DNA of 64,000 nt from Pseudoalteromonas prydzensis (lineage in GTDB: Bacteria; Pseudomonadota; Gammaproteobacteria; Enterobacterales; Alteromonadaceae): the NCBI RefSeq assembly GCF_011050055.1, contig NZ_DRGM01000049.1, positions 30,858 through 94,857 on the forward strand, written 5' to 3'. The notes beneath the pieces are model-generated. The model searched no databases and had not been told where the DNA came from. It worked only from the letters and a program-made list of their open reading frames with translations. The position numbers and the translations under genes were made by a program. Below are positions 1 through 9,305 of the stretch, in pieces (position 1 is the first letter of the stretch; each line of letters starts with the position of its first letter).

Positions 1-254
1 CAACCAGTGTGGTGATGAGTGACTATTTTACCCAGCAAAAACAAACTTTATTAGTGCAATATCAAAATCAGCCCGCGCTGACCGATAACTGGCAACAGCA
101 ATTGGTTGAATTAGAAGATGCTGAGCGGGCAATCAAGCAAGCACTGGAAAATGAACCTGAAAATCCAGCGCTGTTAAAAATGCTCGCACAGGTTTATCAG
201 CAACAATTAGACTTAATCAATAAGGTGCATGCACCGAAGTGGCAACAAATTTAG
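1..254 (+). CDS. C-terminal part of an unidentified protein (truncated by window edge)
   Basis: The frame is open from the first base to a TAG at 252-254, so the true start is probably outside the window. A GTG-GTG-ATG cluster at 9-17 could also start an 80-residue protein. The visible part is Gln/Glu-rich and helical (ALENEPENPALLKML) and has no recognisable catalytic motif. The next gene, a secreted DUF4097 protein, begins 11 bases after the stop, so the two are probably co-transcribed. In related bacteria DUF4097 genes often follow a sigma factor and anti-sigma factor pair. An anti-sigma C-terminus is a guess from context only. Confidence 0.5.
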   Translation, partial: TSVVMSDYFTQQKQTLLVQYQNQPALTDNWQQQLVELEDAERAIKQALENEPENPALLKMLAQVYQQQLDLINKVHAPKWQQI

Positions 255-265
255 GAGTATCAACC

Positions 266-1207
266 ATGAAAACATTATTATTAGCACTGACTTTATTGCC
301 GTTTTTAGCCACCGCAGGTGAAAAAATTAATGAACAAATTGAGGTGCCAGTTAATAAGCGCATTTTTATCGATAACCAACGTGGTGATGTACGTATTGAG
401 GGCTGGGATAAGCCACAATTACAGATCACCGGTGAGCTTGATGATAAAGCACAAGGTTACCGTTTAGAGGATCAAGGCGGCCGCATTGAATTTGTTGTTA
501 AAATGCCGCGTAACAATAATGGTTGGAATCGTGGCGATGGTTCTCAGTTAGTTATTTATATGCCAAATAGCAGCGAACTTGAATTTACCGGTGTTAACGC
601 CACTATCAGTGTTAAAAATTTAAACGCTGGTGCTGATATTGATGTTGTTAATGGCGATATCAATTTACAAAGTATCAGTGGCAATATTAGTGTTGATACC
701 GTTAATGGTGATGTCAGTGCGATAGACTTAAAAGGTGATATACGCTATGAAACCGTTAACGGCGAAATTAATGACAAAGATTCACAGGGCACGCTGCGCT
801 TTACTGCCGTCAATGGCGATATTAAATCCAAAACAGCAGCACAAGAAGTTCGCTTAGAAAACGTTAATGGCGATATCGACTTTGCTTTTGTGGCATTAAA
901 AAGCCTACGTATTAGCACAGTAAATGGTGAAAGTGAAATTCATATCAATGAGTTATTAAAGGGCGCGCAAATTACTTATGAATCAGTTAGTGGTGATGCC
1001 GATTTTTATTTCCCTGCTAACGTGTCTGCGCGCTTTGAAATTGAAGCCCATGCCAATGGCAAAATCATTAATGAGCTGAGTAATGATAAGGCCAAAAAAG
1101 CCAAGTACGGTCCATCAAGTGATTTAGAGTTTGCGGTTAACGGTGGTGATGCCGATATTGAAATCGATACTATCAGCGGGCGCATTGAATTACGTAAGAA
1201 AAACTAA
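266..1207 (+). CDS. Secreted DUF4097-family beta-repeat protein
   Basis: Encodes 313 residues. I chose the ATG at 266 because it follows AGGAG with good spacing and begins a clean signal peptide (MKTLLLALTLLPFLATAG); an upstream GTG in frame would put charge-poor sequence ahead of it. The mature protein is built of short repeats around VNGDI, VNGEI and VNGES between roughly residues 115 and 225, typical of the DUF4097 (adhesin-like) right-handed beta fold. Function in this family is not established; envelope localisation is inferred from the signal peptide. Possible co-transcription with the truncated gene upstream. Confidence 0.8.
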   Translation: MKTLLLALTLLPFLATAGEKINEQIEVPVNKRIFIDNQRGDVRIEGWDKPQLQITGELDDKAQGYRLEDQGGRIEFVVKMPRNNNGWNRGDGSQLVIYMPNSSELEFTGVNATISVKNLNAGADIDVVNGDINLQSISGNISVDTVNGDVSAIDLKGDIRYETVNGEINDKDSQGTLRFTAVNGDIKSKTAAQEVRLENVNGDIDFAFVALKSLRISTVNGESEIHINELLKGAQITYESVSGDADFYFPANVSARFEIEAHANGKIINELSNDKAKKAKYGPSSDLEFAVNGGDADIEIDTISGRIELRKKN

Positions 1208-1307
1208 TCTCCCGTAGCAAAGTAGGAAAAGAAATCCTGCTTTGCTCTTTGCACGGCTTAGCCAAGTCGATAGAATAGAGGCCATTCATTGTTAGTATTG
1301 CGAAGTT

Positions 1308-2687
1308 ATGGCTAAACCAGATAAACAAGTCGACACTCTTAAAGTTCCTCCTCATTCCATTGAAGCAGAGCAATCTGTTTTAGGTGGCTTAATGCTTGAT
1401 AATCAAGCTTTTGACCGTGTTGCTGAGTTGGTAGTTTCGCAAGATTTCTATACCCGTACCCACAAGCTAATTTTTGAGGCCATGGTCGAGCTTGCTGAAA
1501 TAGGTGATCCAATTGATTTGATCACCATCTCAGAGAGCTTAGAGAAAAAGAATTTACTCAGTGGCATTGGTGGTTTTGCTTATTTAGCTGAAATTGCTAA
1601 AAATACGCCAAGTGCGGCGAATATCGACGCCTATGCGAATATCGTGCGCGAACGTGCCGTGGTACGTGAAATGATTGGCGTTGCTAATGAAATCGCCGAA
1701 GCAGGTTTCAATCCTGAAGGGCGCACCAGTCACGATTTACTCGACTTTGCAGAAAGTAAAGTGTTTAAAATTGCTGAGCAGCGCACCAAAAGTAATGATG
1801 GCCCGCAAAGCTTACACAGCATCCTAGAAAAAACCGTTGATAAAATCGAAGAGCTCTACCAGTCACCACAAGATGGTGTGACGGGGGTAAGTACCGGTTA
1901 TGCCGATCTAGATAAAATGACCACAGGTTTGCAGCCATCAGATTTAATCATTGTGGCCGCCCGTCCGTCGATGGGTAAAACCACATTTGCGATGAACTTA
2001 GCTGAACACGCAGCGATGACTCAAGATAAGCCGGTGTTAATTTACTCATTAGAGATGCCCTCGGAGCAAATTATGATGAGGATGTTGGCTTCCCTTGGTC
2101 GAATCAACCAGACCAAAGTGCGCACCGGTCAATTAGATGATGACGATTGGGCGCGATTATCATCAACCATGGGCTTATTAATGGAAAAAGGTAAGATGTA
2201 TGTTGATGATGCATCAGGCCTAACACCTACCGATGTGCGCTCTCGTGCCCGTCGTATTGCGCGGGATCACGGTGGTATTAGTATGATCATGGTCGATTAC
2301 TTGCAGCTGATGCGTGTTCCTAGCCTCTCTGATAACCGTACTTTAGAGATTGCTGAAATCTCGCGCTCACTTAAGTCATTAGCAAAAGAGCTACAATGCC
2401 CGGTGGTTGCACTGTCGCAGCTAAACCGTACCCTAGAGCAACGTGCCGATAAACGGCCAATTAACTCTGACTTACGTGAATCAGGCTCTATTGAGCAGGA
2501 TGCCGATTTGATCATGTTTATCTACCGTGATGAAGTGTATAACGAAGACAGCACCGAAAAAGGCGTGGCTGAAATCATCATAGGTAAACAACGTAACGGC
2601 CCAATTGGTAAAGTACGTTTAACCTTCCAAGGTCAGTTCTCGCGTTTTGATAATTACGCAGGTCCAGCGATAGACGATGATTACTAA
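1308..2687 (+). CDS. dnaB: Replicative DNA helicase DnaB
   Basis: 459 residues, the normal length for bacterial DnaB. The N-terminal DnaB domain (about residues 15-115, with PHSIEAEQSVLGGLM) is followed by a RecA-like helicase core. Walker A is ARPSMGKTTFAMN near residue 220 and the Walker B region is MIMVDYLQLM near 325. DnaB is the hexameric helicase that unwinds the fork and recruits primase. Its stop codon overlaps the start of alr by one base, the usual dnaB-alr arrangement in gammaproteobacteria. No intein or insertion is seen. Confidence 0.97.
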   Translation: MAKPDKQVDTLKVPPHSIEAEQSVLGGLMLDNQAFDRVAELVVSQDFYTRTHKLIFEAMVELAEIGDPIDLITISESLEKKNLLSGIGGFAYLAEIAKNTPSAANIDAYANIVRERAVVREMIGVANEIAEAGFNPEGRTSHDLLDFAESKVFKIAEQRTKSNDGPQSLHSILEKTVDKIEELYQSPQDGVTGVSTGYADLDKMTTGLQPSDLIIVAARPSMGKTTFAMNLAEHAAMTQDKPVLIYSLEMPSEQIMMRMLASLGRINQTKVRTGQLDDDDWARLSSTMGLLMEKGKMYVDDASGLTPTDVRSRARRIARDHGGISMIMVDYLQLMRVPSLSDNRTLEIAEISRSLKSLAKELQCPVVALSQLNRTLEQRADKRPINSDLRESGSIEQDADLIMFIYRDEVYNEDSTEKGVAEIIIGKQRNGPIGKVRLTFQGQFSRFDNYAGPAIDDDY

Positions 2688-3766
2688 TGCGTTTAGCCAT
2701 AGCCGAAATTAACTTACAGGCACTTGCCCATAATTTAGCGCAAGTGCGGCAGTTTGCGCCTAACAGCAAAGTCATGGCGGTATTAAAAGCCAATGCCTAT
2801 GGCCATGGGTTAGTGAAAATAGCGCAGCACCTTAATGATGCCGACGCATTTGCTGTGGCACGAATTGACGAAGCTTTAGCACTGCGTGCGGGCGGGCTGA
2901 CCAAGCCTATTGTGTTACTGGAAGGTTTTTTCCATCAAGATGATTTGCCGATTTTATTAGCCAATAACTTTCAAACCATTATCCATGATGAGAACCAGCT
3001 CAGCGCACTTGAAAATGCAAAGCTCGATGAACCAATCAGTTGCTGGCTGAAAATCAATACCGGTATGCATCGTTTAGGGGTTGCACCAACGCAGCTGAAT
3101 GATTTTTATCAGCGCTTACAAGCGACCAATAACGCTAAAGATACGATCAATTTAATGACGCACTTTTCCAGTGCCGATGATATTAGTGATACCAAAACAG
3201 CTGAGCAAATTAGCTTGTTTGATTCATTAGTACAAGGCAAACAACAAGCACATTGTTTAGCAAATTCGGCTGGTATAATAGCGTGGCCTGCGGGGCATGG
3301 TGATTGGGTACGCCCAGGATTAATGCTGTATGGTGTTTCACCTATGCTGAATTGCACGGGGGAGCAGCACAACTTAAAACCTGTGATGCGCTTAACCACA
3401 AAGGTGATTGCTATTCGCGATGTGGATGCTGCGCAAGGCGTTGGTTATGGCGGCTGTTGGCAAAGCGCTCAGCCGACTAAACTTGCAGTGGTTGCCATGG
3501 GTTATGGTGATGGCTATCCGCGCCATGCTAAACATGGCACACCGGTGGTGATTGCTGGTAAACGTTATGGTATTGCTGGCAACATCTCTATGGATATGAT
3601 CAGTGTTGATATTGGTGCAAATGCTGATGGCATCAAAGTAGGCGATGAGGTGGTGATGTGGGGCCCAGAATTACCCGTTGAAGAAATTGCCCAATGTGCC
3701 ACGACAATCCCTTACGAGTTAGTCTGTAATATTACCCCACGGGTAAGCTATGAGTATTTAGAGTAA
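2687..3766 (+). CDS. alr: Alanine racemase (PLP-dependent)
   Basis: 359 residues. Interconverts L- and D-alanine for peptidoglycan. The PLP lysine lies in VLKANAYGHG near residue 35, and the second catalytic tyrosine region is around GYGDGYPRH and GNISMDMISVD (residues 266-300). The ATG overlaps the dnaB stop (TAATG), implying translational coupling. Length and motifs are those of a complete, active enzyme. Confidence 0.96.
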   Translation: MRLAIAEINLQALAHNLAQVRQFAPNSKVMAVLKANAYGHGLVKIAQHLNDADAFAVARIDEALALRAGGLTKPIVLLEGFFHQDDLPILLANNFQTIIHDENQLSALENAKLDEPISCWLKINTGMHRLGVAPTQLNDFYQRLQATNNAKDTINLMTHFSSADDISDTKTAEQISLFDSLVQGKQQAHCLANSAGIIAWPAGHGDWVRPGLMLYGVSPMLNCTGEQHNLKPVMRLTTKVIAIRDVDAAQGVGYGGCWQSAQPTKLAVVAMGYGDGYPRHAKHGTPVVIAGKRYGIAGNISMDMISVDIGANADGIKVGDEVVMWGPELPVEEIAQCATTIPYELVCNITPRVSYEYLE

Positions 3767-3775
3767 TGCCAAGCA

Positions 3776-4015
3776 TTACTCTTTAATAAAATATACATCG
3801 CTAAAGCCCATGCGAGCAAATTCTTCATCACGAAAATTACGCACCGATGCAGAGCCTTTAGAGGTCATTTCAATTTGCTGCACCATTTTTAAATAATTTG
3901 TAAGATCAATGCCCTCAGCCGCCGCTATGGCTTGGTACATATCGTGGTATTTATCTTTAGCGAAGTTTATTTCGCGTGGTTGGTTTTTATATTTGTAAGT
4001 AATCCGGCGTGGCAT
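3776..4015 (-). CDS. Small conserved protein, DUF2960-like
   Basis: 79 residues, convergent with alr (9 bases between stops). The sequence is basic at the N-terminus (MPRRITYKYKNQPREINF) and contains KYHDMYQAIAAAEGIDLTNYL, which I recognise as the pattern of the DUF2960 family found in Vibrio, Shewanella and Pseudoalteromonas. No function is known for that family. No signal peptide or membrane segment. Identification is from memory of the pattern, not a search. Confidence 0.6.
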   Translation of the reverse strand: MPRRITYKYKNQPREINFAKDKYHDMYQAIAAAEGIDLTNYLKMVQQIEMTSKGSASVRNFRDEEFARMGFSDVYFIKE

Positions 4016-4147
4016 AATGAACCTAAAGGTAAAATGAAATTACATTGATTTTACACCTTCTTCGGCATCTGCTCTACCTTTGAATGACTTGTGGCTTAGC
4101 TCAAGTTACAATGACGACCTATTTTGTAGCCAATGCTAAGGAACATC

Positions 4148-4399
4148 ATGAAATTATCTGTTGAGATCAGTAAGTACCCACTGCACCAAGATTACATTCC
4201 ATTTATTAAGGGGTTTATTGACCGTTTAAATACTTACGATGATTTAAAAGTGATTACCAACACCTTATCAACACAAATCTTTGGTGATTACGATTTAGTT
4301 ATGTCGGTGCTTAGCACTGAAATTAAGCGTTCATACGAAGAGTTTGGCAAAGCTATTTTTGTTTGTAAGTTCCTCAATGGTGATCTCTCTCCCCAATAG
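4148..4399 (+). CDS. YkoF-like thiamine/HMP-binding small protein
   Basis: 83 residues from the ATG at 4148, which follows AAGGA; an in-frame ATG at 4133 has no such site. The sequence MKLSVEISKYPLHQDYIPFI and the later SVLSTEIKRSYEEFGKAIFVCKFL fit the ferredoxin-like YKOF/MTH1187-type fold, a family linked to thiamine or hydroxymethylpyrimidine binding. It is the first of three same-strand genes with short gaps, before a PnuC-type transporter and a small-molecule kinase, which supports a role in thiamine salvage. The substrate is inferred. Confidence 0.6.
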   Translation: MKLSVEISKYPLHQDYIPFIKGFIDRLNTYDDLKVITNTLSTQIFGDYDLVMSVLSTEIKRSYEEFGKAIFVCKFLNGDLSPQ

Positions 4400-4424
4400 C
4401 AGCTAAAGCCTTAGTGGATCAATT

Positions 4425-5048
4425 ATGGAATTTATTACTGAAACTCTCGCAGGGTTCACGGCAATGTCGCACTGGGAGTATCTCGCTGTAGCGTTGTCGA
4501 TGGCGTATTTACTACTAGCAATCAAAGAGAGCCTTTGGTGTTGGCCTGCGGCATTTTTTAGCACCTTAATTTATACCATCATGTATTGGAACGGCGCTTT
4601 ACTCATGGAGTCGTTATTGCATTTTTATTATATGTATATGGCGGTGTATGGCTGGGTTATCTGGCGCAAAGGTAGTGCTGAGCAACATGGCTTAGTGATC
4701 ACTTCATGGCGTTTGAAGCAGCATTTCGCCATTATTTCACTGACTTCAATTGTTGCGGTGATATTTGGCTATATTATGACAAATTACACGCATGCCGAGT
4801 TCGCCTATTTAGATAGTTTTACGACTTGCTTTGCGGTAGTCACTACGTATTTAGTGGCGAAAAAAGTGCTTGAGAACTGGTTGTATTGGATTGTTATTGA
4901 TGCGGCTTCTATGTACTTATATTACGAAAAAGGCTACTACCCAACACTTGCGCTGTTTATTTTCTACACCATAATGGCTGCATGGGGGTTTAAAACCTGG
5001 TATGAAGAATACGAGCAAAATCAAGCTAAGCCTTTGGCGCAATTATAA
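4425..5048 (+). CDS. pnuC: PnuC-family vitamin transporter (probably PnuT, thiamine)
   Basis: 207 residues with about seven hydrophobic segments. PnuC-family features are visible: WCWPAAFFSTLIYTIMYWNG near residue 40 and the later WIVIDAASMYLYYEKGYYPT near residue 160. PnuC transporters move nicotinamide riboside or, in the PnuT group, thiamine by facilitated diffusion, with trapping by a downstream kinase. The neighbours (YkoF-like protein upstream, phosphotransferase 8 bases downstream) favour thiamine. The family call is firm; the substrate is inference from context. Confidence 0.85.
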   Translation: MEFITETLAGFTAMSHWEYLAVALSMAYLLLAIKESLWCWPAAFFSTLIYTIMYWNGALLMESLLHFYYMYMAVYGWVIWRKGSAEQHGLVITSWRLKQHFAIISLTSIVAVIFGYIMTNYTHAEFAYLDSFTTCFAVVTTYLVAKKVLENWLYWIVIDAASMYLYYEKGYYPTLALFIFYTIMAAWGFKTWYEEYEQNQAKPLAQL

Positions 5049-5056
5049 GAAGTAGC

Positions 5057-5863
5057 ATGACAGGTAAAGAAATTAGCGGCATTTTTGCCGCTTTTAACTC
5101 GCAACTCAAGGTATTGAGTACTGAGCGGCTAGTTAGCGGTTTAAGTAACGATAACTTTTTAGTGCGCACTGCACAGCAGGCTTTTTTATTAAAGTGCTAT
5201 CGTGAGCATTGGCCTGTGCAGGGCTTAGCAGCGCAAACTGTATTTGCACAACAGCAGGTATGCCCCAAACCACTGTGGACTGATGAAGTGAACAAGCTGG
5301 CGATTTTTGACTATCTAGAAGGGGATATTGCACAAGGTGAATACACTACTGAACTACTACAAAAATTAGTGGCTTTGCATGGTTATCATGTGCAGACAGT
5401 AGCAATGGACATAAGCGATGAGTTAGCTTTTTATCAACAGACTCGCCTATATCAGTATTACCAAGCAAGTGTGACTAACGCATTGCAGCAAATAGCCTTA
5501 TTTCCTCGTGATGAAGGTTTTTGTCATAATGACTTGGTGAAAGAAAACATCATAGTAAACTCGCAAGGCATGTTTTTAATTGATTTTGAATACGCGAAGA
5601 GCAATGACGTCTACTTTGACTTAGCCGCCTTGGTTGTTAGTTTTACACTCGATGATGAACAAAAACAGCGCTTGCTGGCAAACTATCAACAACACTTACC
5701 TAATACGCAGCGTTTTTATCGCAGCGTGAAGAAGCTAGAGTGCTATCAAGTGGTATTTTTAGTCTTGTGTATTTGCTGGTACAGCGCACGCTCAGTCGAA
5801 GATAAAGTGACATTATTACGTACGCAGTTAGATAGTTTGATTAGTTCAAAAAGTAGTGATTAG
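5057..5863 (+). CDS. Aminoglycoside phosphotransferase-fold kinase (probable thiamine kinase-like)
   Basis: 268 residues. The APH/choline-kinase catalytic loop is visible as FCHNDLVKENIIV near residue 155, followed by the metal-binding LIDFEYAK near 175. N-terminal LSNDNFLVR resembles the nucleotide-binding loop of thiamine and choline kinases. Placed directly after a PnuC-type permease, it would phosphorylate and trap imported vitamin. Its stop overlaps the convergent HTH gene by 4 bases. Confidence 0.75.
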   Translation: MTGKEISGIFAAFNSQLKVLSTERLVSGLSNDNFLVRTAQQAFLLKCYREHWPVQGLAAQTVFAQQQVCPKPLWTDEVNKLAIFDYLEGDIAQGEYTTELLQKLVALHGYHVQTVAMDISDELAFYQQTRLYQYYQASVTNALQQIALFPRDEGFCHNDLVKENIIVNSQGMFLIDFEYAKSNDVYFDLAALVVSFTLDDEQKQRLLANYQQHLPNTQRFYRSVKKLECYQVVFLVLCICWYSARSVEDKVTLLRTQLDSLISSKSSD

Positions 5864-6042
5864 AGACCACCAAAACGAGCCGCAAGTTCTTTATATTTTG
5901 CGACTTCATCAGCATCAAATTGCGGCTCGCCATTAGCGTCTTCACCTTTTACAATCAGTAAGCTTTCTCTGGCCAAACGTTTTACACGCTCAGCTTTAAC
6001 ACCTAAAAATTCTGCAACTTGCTCGGTTGACATTAAACTCAT
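5860..6042 (-). CDS. Small helix-turn-helix protein
   Basis: 60 residues. MSTEQVAEFLGVKAERVKRLA is a MerR/excisionase-type helix-turn-helix (residues 4-24) and the remainder (NGEPQFDADEVAKYKEL) matches the wing and C-terminal helix of that fold. It is a stand-alone DNA-binding domain, perhaps a small regulator. Its 3' end overlaps the phosphotransferase gene tail to tail. Target unknown. Confidence 0.65.
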   Translation of the reverse strand: MSLMSTEQVAEFLGVKAERVKRLARESLLIVKGEDANGEPQFDADEVAKYKELAARFGGL

Positions 6043-6297
6043 AAATACTTCCTCATGTTAAACCTTTTACAAGCGCCTTATAGGTTGTTAAACGGGCATG
6101 GATATGTTGCAAAATGTTTATTAATTTTTATTAAGTATAATTTAATAGCTGTTTTTTGCTTGCTTGTGAAGTAATTTATTCTATTTCGCTTAATTAATAA
6201 GCATCTAAGCGATAGATGCTGGTATTTAGTTGCAGATGCCTTTATTATTGCTGCGCCTAAACACTGATATCGCGAGTTGGTGTGGTGGCACAAATGT

Positions 6298-6372
6298 GCT
6301 CTCGTGGTGAAATGGATATCACGTGGCCCTCCGGAGGCTGAGTTGTAGGTTCGATCCCTACCGAGAGCGCCA
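6298..6372 (+). tRNA. tRNA-Arg (anticodon CCG)
   Basis: A complete cloverleaf can be folded by eye. The acceptor stem pairs GCTCTCG with CGAGAGC, the T-arm is GTAGG-TTCGATC-CCTAC, and the anticodon loop CTCCGGA gives CCG. The 3' CCA is encoded at 6370-6372. This reads arginine codon CGG. There is no integrase nearby. Confidence 0.93.
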
Positions 6373-6537
6373 TTTGCTTTAATGTCTTGGTGATAGTGTT
6401 CATTATCATTTTCATAATCGCCGATCAGCTGGTGACTCATTAAAATATCTTTGAAATGCTTTTGTGATTCAAAGTATCCTGCTTTGTGATTAAAAATAAT
6501 TATTTGCTACCCTCAATATTAGCTCGATACATATATG

Positions 6538-6745
6538 ATACCAATCGACTTAAATATTTAACCATTCTAGCGGGCTAAATAAAGCGCTCACAGCGTTAGT
6601 AATTTTTCATGTACGACTACATGGATGCAAGAGGTAGAGCAATGCAGAAGCAATTGCCGAGAACAACTAGGTGTAAAATTTCTGCCTTGTTATCACGCTA
6701 TTTTTCTGTCGCTATAAATGGTCAGTAACTTAACACGATTGGTAT
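6538..6745. repeat. MITE-like interspersed repeat with terminal inverted repeats
   Basis: About 208 bp bounded by ATACCAATCGACTTAA on the left and TTAACACGATTGGTAT on the right, which are inverted repeats matching at 14 of 16 positions. There is no open frame inside. Similar GATACCAATC-ended short repeats are common in Alteromonadales genomes, as I recall. The flanks do not show an obvious target duplication. Confidence 0.6.
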
Positions 6746-7199
6746 TCGTCACGGTTGCGATCTTTATTGGCTGGGGTGTTTGGTTAATAAAAATATCCAC
6801 TGCAAGCAAACGAGTATAAACAAAATAAATCCTCTAGTACTACCACAGCTCCTACACCAAGCTCTGAGTATCTTTTTAGTAAAATAATTCAATCACTCGG
6901 GTAAGACAAGCCGTGGTCATTACTATGCCAGTGGGCTGCGACTCTGACGCGATAATAGGTTATTTACTACAGTAGCTATCACCGGTTACTCATAATAAGA
7001 ATAAAATGAACAACAAAGGTGATAAAACTGATAACAGCACTATACTGATAAGTAACAGCTTTTTTAGGTAATGTTATGCACAATAGAACATCTTTTCAGT
7101 TGCTAGTGGTGCTTATTACGCCGCTATTGATAGTTACCTTGGTTGACCAGCCGTGTTGAACGAACGCACGCTATTAGCCAATCGTATTGCGCAGCGATA
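6746..7199. other. Gene-poor stretch before the sensor kinase
   Basis: No convincing gene. A short open frame directly after the repeat (hydrophobic, ending at an early TAA) and another from the ATG at 7077 (MHNRTSFQLLVVLITPLL, ending in TGA at 7158) look like remnants or leader peptides. The second runs into the kinase region in a different frame. The promoter of the kinase gene should be here, but I cannot single out a clear one. Confidence 0.4.
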
Positions 7200-9305
7200 A
7201 TGAACATTAAAACCCGCATTTTGGTTTTTGTTATCTTGTTCGAGATACTCGCCTATTCAACCTTGCAGTTGTTCAATACTCTGATCTACAAACAAGCTTT
7301 AGATGAGTTTAAGCAAAATGAAATTCAAGCTGTTTTTAACAGTGCTATTTCCCGAATAAATCACCTAGCTGAAAAAATGCAAGGGCATGCTATTGATTTA
7401 GCTATCAATGGAGAGCAGTTGTATTTCTTACGTCAGCAAAAGTCTGCTGCTATGGCAGATATTAAAGATTTGGCACAACGCACATTAGAACATAAATTTG
7501 CGAGCTTTGAGCAAGCTATGGGCGGGGGACTTTGGTATCAACCAAAGGTGCTCAGTGAACAGTATCACTATTTTGGTCCATATATTTATAAAGAAAATAA
7601 CCAACTGCATTTTACTTGGGATCTAAATACCCCTGAATATGATTATTTAAATCAAGCTTGGTATCAGCTAGCGGTAAAGCAGAACTGGGGCTTAGACCAA
7701 GCCAGTTATCGGCCTGTTTTTTGGACTGCGCCGTATCGTGATGATGCGGGGTCGTTTTCGCTAATGATGACTATTGACGCGGTGATGCTTGACGATAACC
7801 GCTCCCCAATAGGTATGGCCACCATTGATTGGTCTTTACAAGCACTCAGCGATTTTTTGGTGAGTGTGAAAGTCTCTGCACAGGCTCAGCCCTTTTTACT
7901 GCATCAAGATTCTGAGTTAATTATAGGCTCTACCGGTGAGCCACAACAAGTTGCGCAGTTTATTAACGACTTCCCTTGGGCGGCGACTTTGCTAGCGGAG
8001 CAGCAGTTTAATAATGCCACTCGTGTTGAGTTTGCACAGTTATCTACGGAGGATGAGTACATTTTTTATCAACTCAGTGAAAATGGTTTTATCTTTGGCT
8101 CTATGGTTCCTAAAAGCGACTTAAATAAGCAGGTTGATAAGGTGTCTTATTTGACCTTAATTACTGGCAGTGCCATAGGGCTTGGCTTTATTTTGCTGAT
8201 GATTTTTATTCTTAAAGCGCTGTTTAGTCCATTTGATCAGGTATTAAATATTATAAAAAGCTCTATTCGCTATGGTAAGAATAAGCAAGTTAATCTATTG
8301 CCAGTAGAATACGTCAAGCGCAATGAATTTACCCCGATTATTGTTGCGTTGAATGATGTGTATTTACAGGTAAAACATTATGTTAGTGATATTGAAGAGG
8401 CTAATGCGAAATTAATCGCGTCGCAGCAACAAGTAAAAAAATTAAATGCTGTGCTGGAGCGAAAAGTAGCACTGCGAACAGCTGAACTTGAGAGTAAAAC
8501 TAAACAAGTAACCAGATCATTGGAGCAACTAAAGCGTACTCAGCAACAACTGATTGAAAATGAAAAACATGCCACCTTAGGGCGGTTAGTTGCTGGCGTT
8601 GCTCATCAGATCAATACCCCTCTGGGGATCTGTGTGACGGCTGCATCGATACTTGAAAGTACCTCGAAAACGATTCATGAAAAAGCAACTAGCGGTAATA
8701 TGTCTCGCGATGAGTTTAATCAGTCCTATGACCGTATAATACAAAGCGCTGAACTGTTGAGTGAAAATCTTCATAAAGCCACTAATCTTATTAATATTTT
8801 TAAGCAGGTGGCGGTAGACAATGATAGCCAAGAAAATCGTTGGTTTAACCTGTGTGAGTATATCGATAATATTTTATTGTCAATTCGTGCACGCATTGAG
8901 CGGACACCGCATAAAGTTACATGTCAATATCAGCAGGAAATTCGTTTTTTTGCTTCACCAGGTGCATTGGCGCAAATTATTGAGCAATTAGTGGAAAATG
9001 CTTTAATTCATGCTTTTGACAACAGCACTGCTGGAGAGGTCATCATTACGCTGAGTAAACATGCGAAAAACCTGCAGCTGACTATCAGCGATAATGGCAA
9101 GGGCATGCCAGATACGGTACGTAAACAAGTATTTGATCCGTTCTTTTCGACCAATAACGCACAGCTAAGTCTAGGGCTTGGCTTGCACATTGTTTATAAT
9201 TTAGTGACTCATAAACTGGGTGGTGTAATTAAGTGCCAAAGCCAATTAGGCGCGGGCACTACTTTTATCATTACAATTCCAATGAGTGCAGCCACAGAGC
9301 CCTAA
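7200..9305 (+). CDS. Membrane sensor histidine kinase with periplasmic Cache-type domain
   Basis: 701 residues from the ATG at 7200; a TTG at 7143 is in frame but would put a polar stretch before the first membrane helix. Order: transmembrane helix (residues 5-25), a large periplasmic sensor domain resembling dCache (30-320), a second helix (about 328-352), a coiled coil, a HisKA-like box HATLGRLVAGVAHQINTPLG near residue 460, and HATPase motifs QLVENALIHAF and SDNGKGMP with a G-rich LGLGLHIVYNLV. The H-Q-I-N-T-P-L form of the H box is typical of DctB-like kinases. No response regulator is adjacent, so it is an orphan kinase. Confidence 0.85.
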   Translation: MNIKTRILVFVILFEILAYSTLQLFNTLIYKQALDEFKQNEIQAVFNSAISRINHLAEKMQGHAIDLAINGEQLYFLRQQKSAAMADIKDLAQRTLEHKFASFEQAMGGGLWYQPKVLSEQYHYFGPYIYKENNQLHFTWDLNTPEYDYLNQAWYQLAVKQNWGLDQASYRPVFWTAPYRDDAGSFSLMMTIDAVMLDDNRSPIGMATIDWSLQALSDFLVSVKVSAQAQPFLLHQDSELIIGSTGEPQQVAQFINDFPWAATLLAEQQFNNATRVEFAQLSTEDEYIFYQLSENGFIFGSMVPKSDLNKQVDKVSYLTLITGSAIGLGFILLMIFILKALFSPFDQVLNIIKSSIRYGKNKQVNLLPVEYVKRNEFTPIIVALNDVYLQVKHYVSDIEEANAKLIASQQQVKKLNAVLERKVALRTAELESKTKQVTRSLEQLKRTQQQLIENEKHATLGRLVAGVAHQINTPLGICVTAASILESTSKTIHEKATSGNMSRDEFNQSYDRIIQSAELLSENLHKATNLINIFKQVAVDNDSQENRWFNLCEYIDNILLSIRARIERTPHKVTCQYQQEIRFFASPGALAQIIEQLVENALIHAFDNSTAGEVIITLSKHAKNLQLTISDNGKGMPDTVRKQVFDPFFSTNNAQLSLGLGLHIVYNLVTHKLGGVIKCQSQLGAGTTFIITIPMSAATEP

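Noticed and set aside
7077..7160. Short open frame before the histidine kinase
   Set aside because: Only 27 codons and in a different frame from the kinase; a remnant or leader cannot be told apart, so not annotated as a gene.
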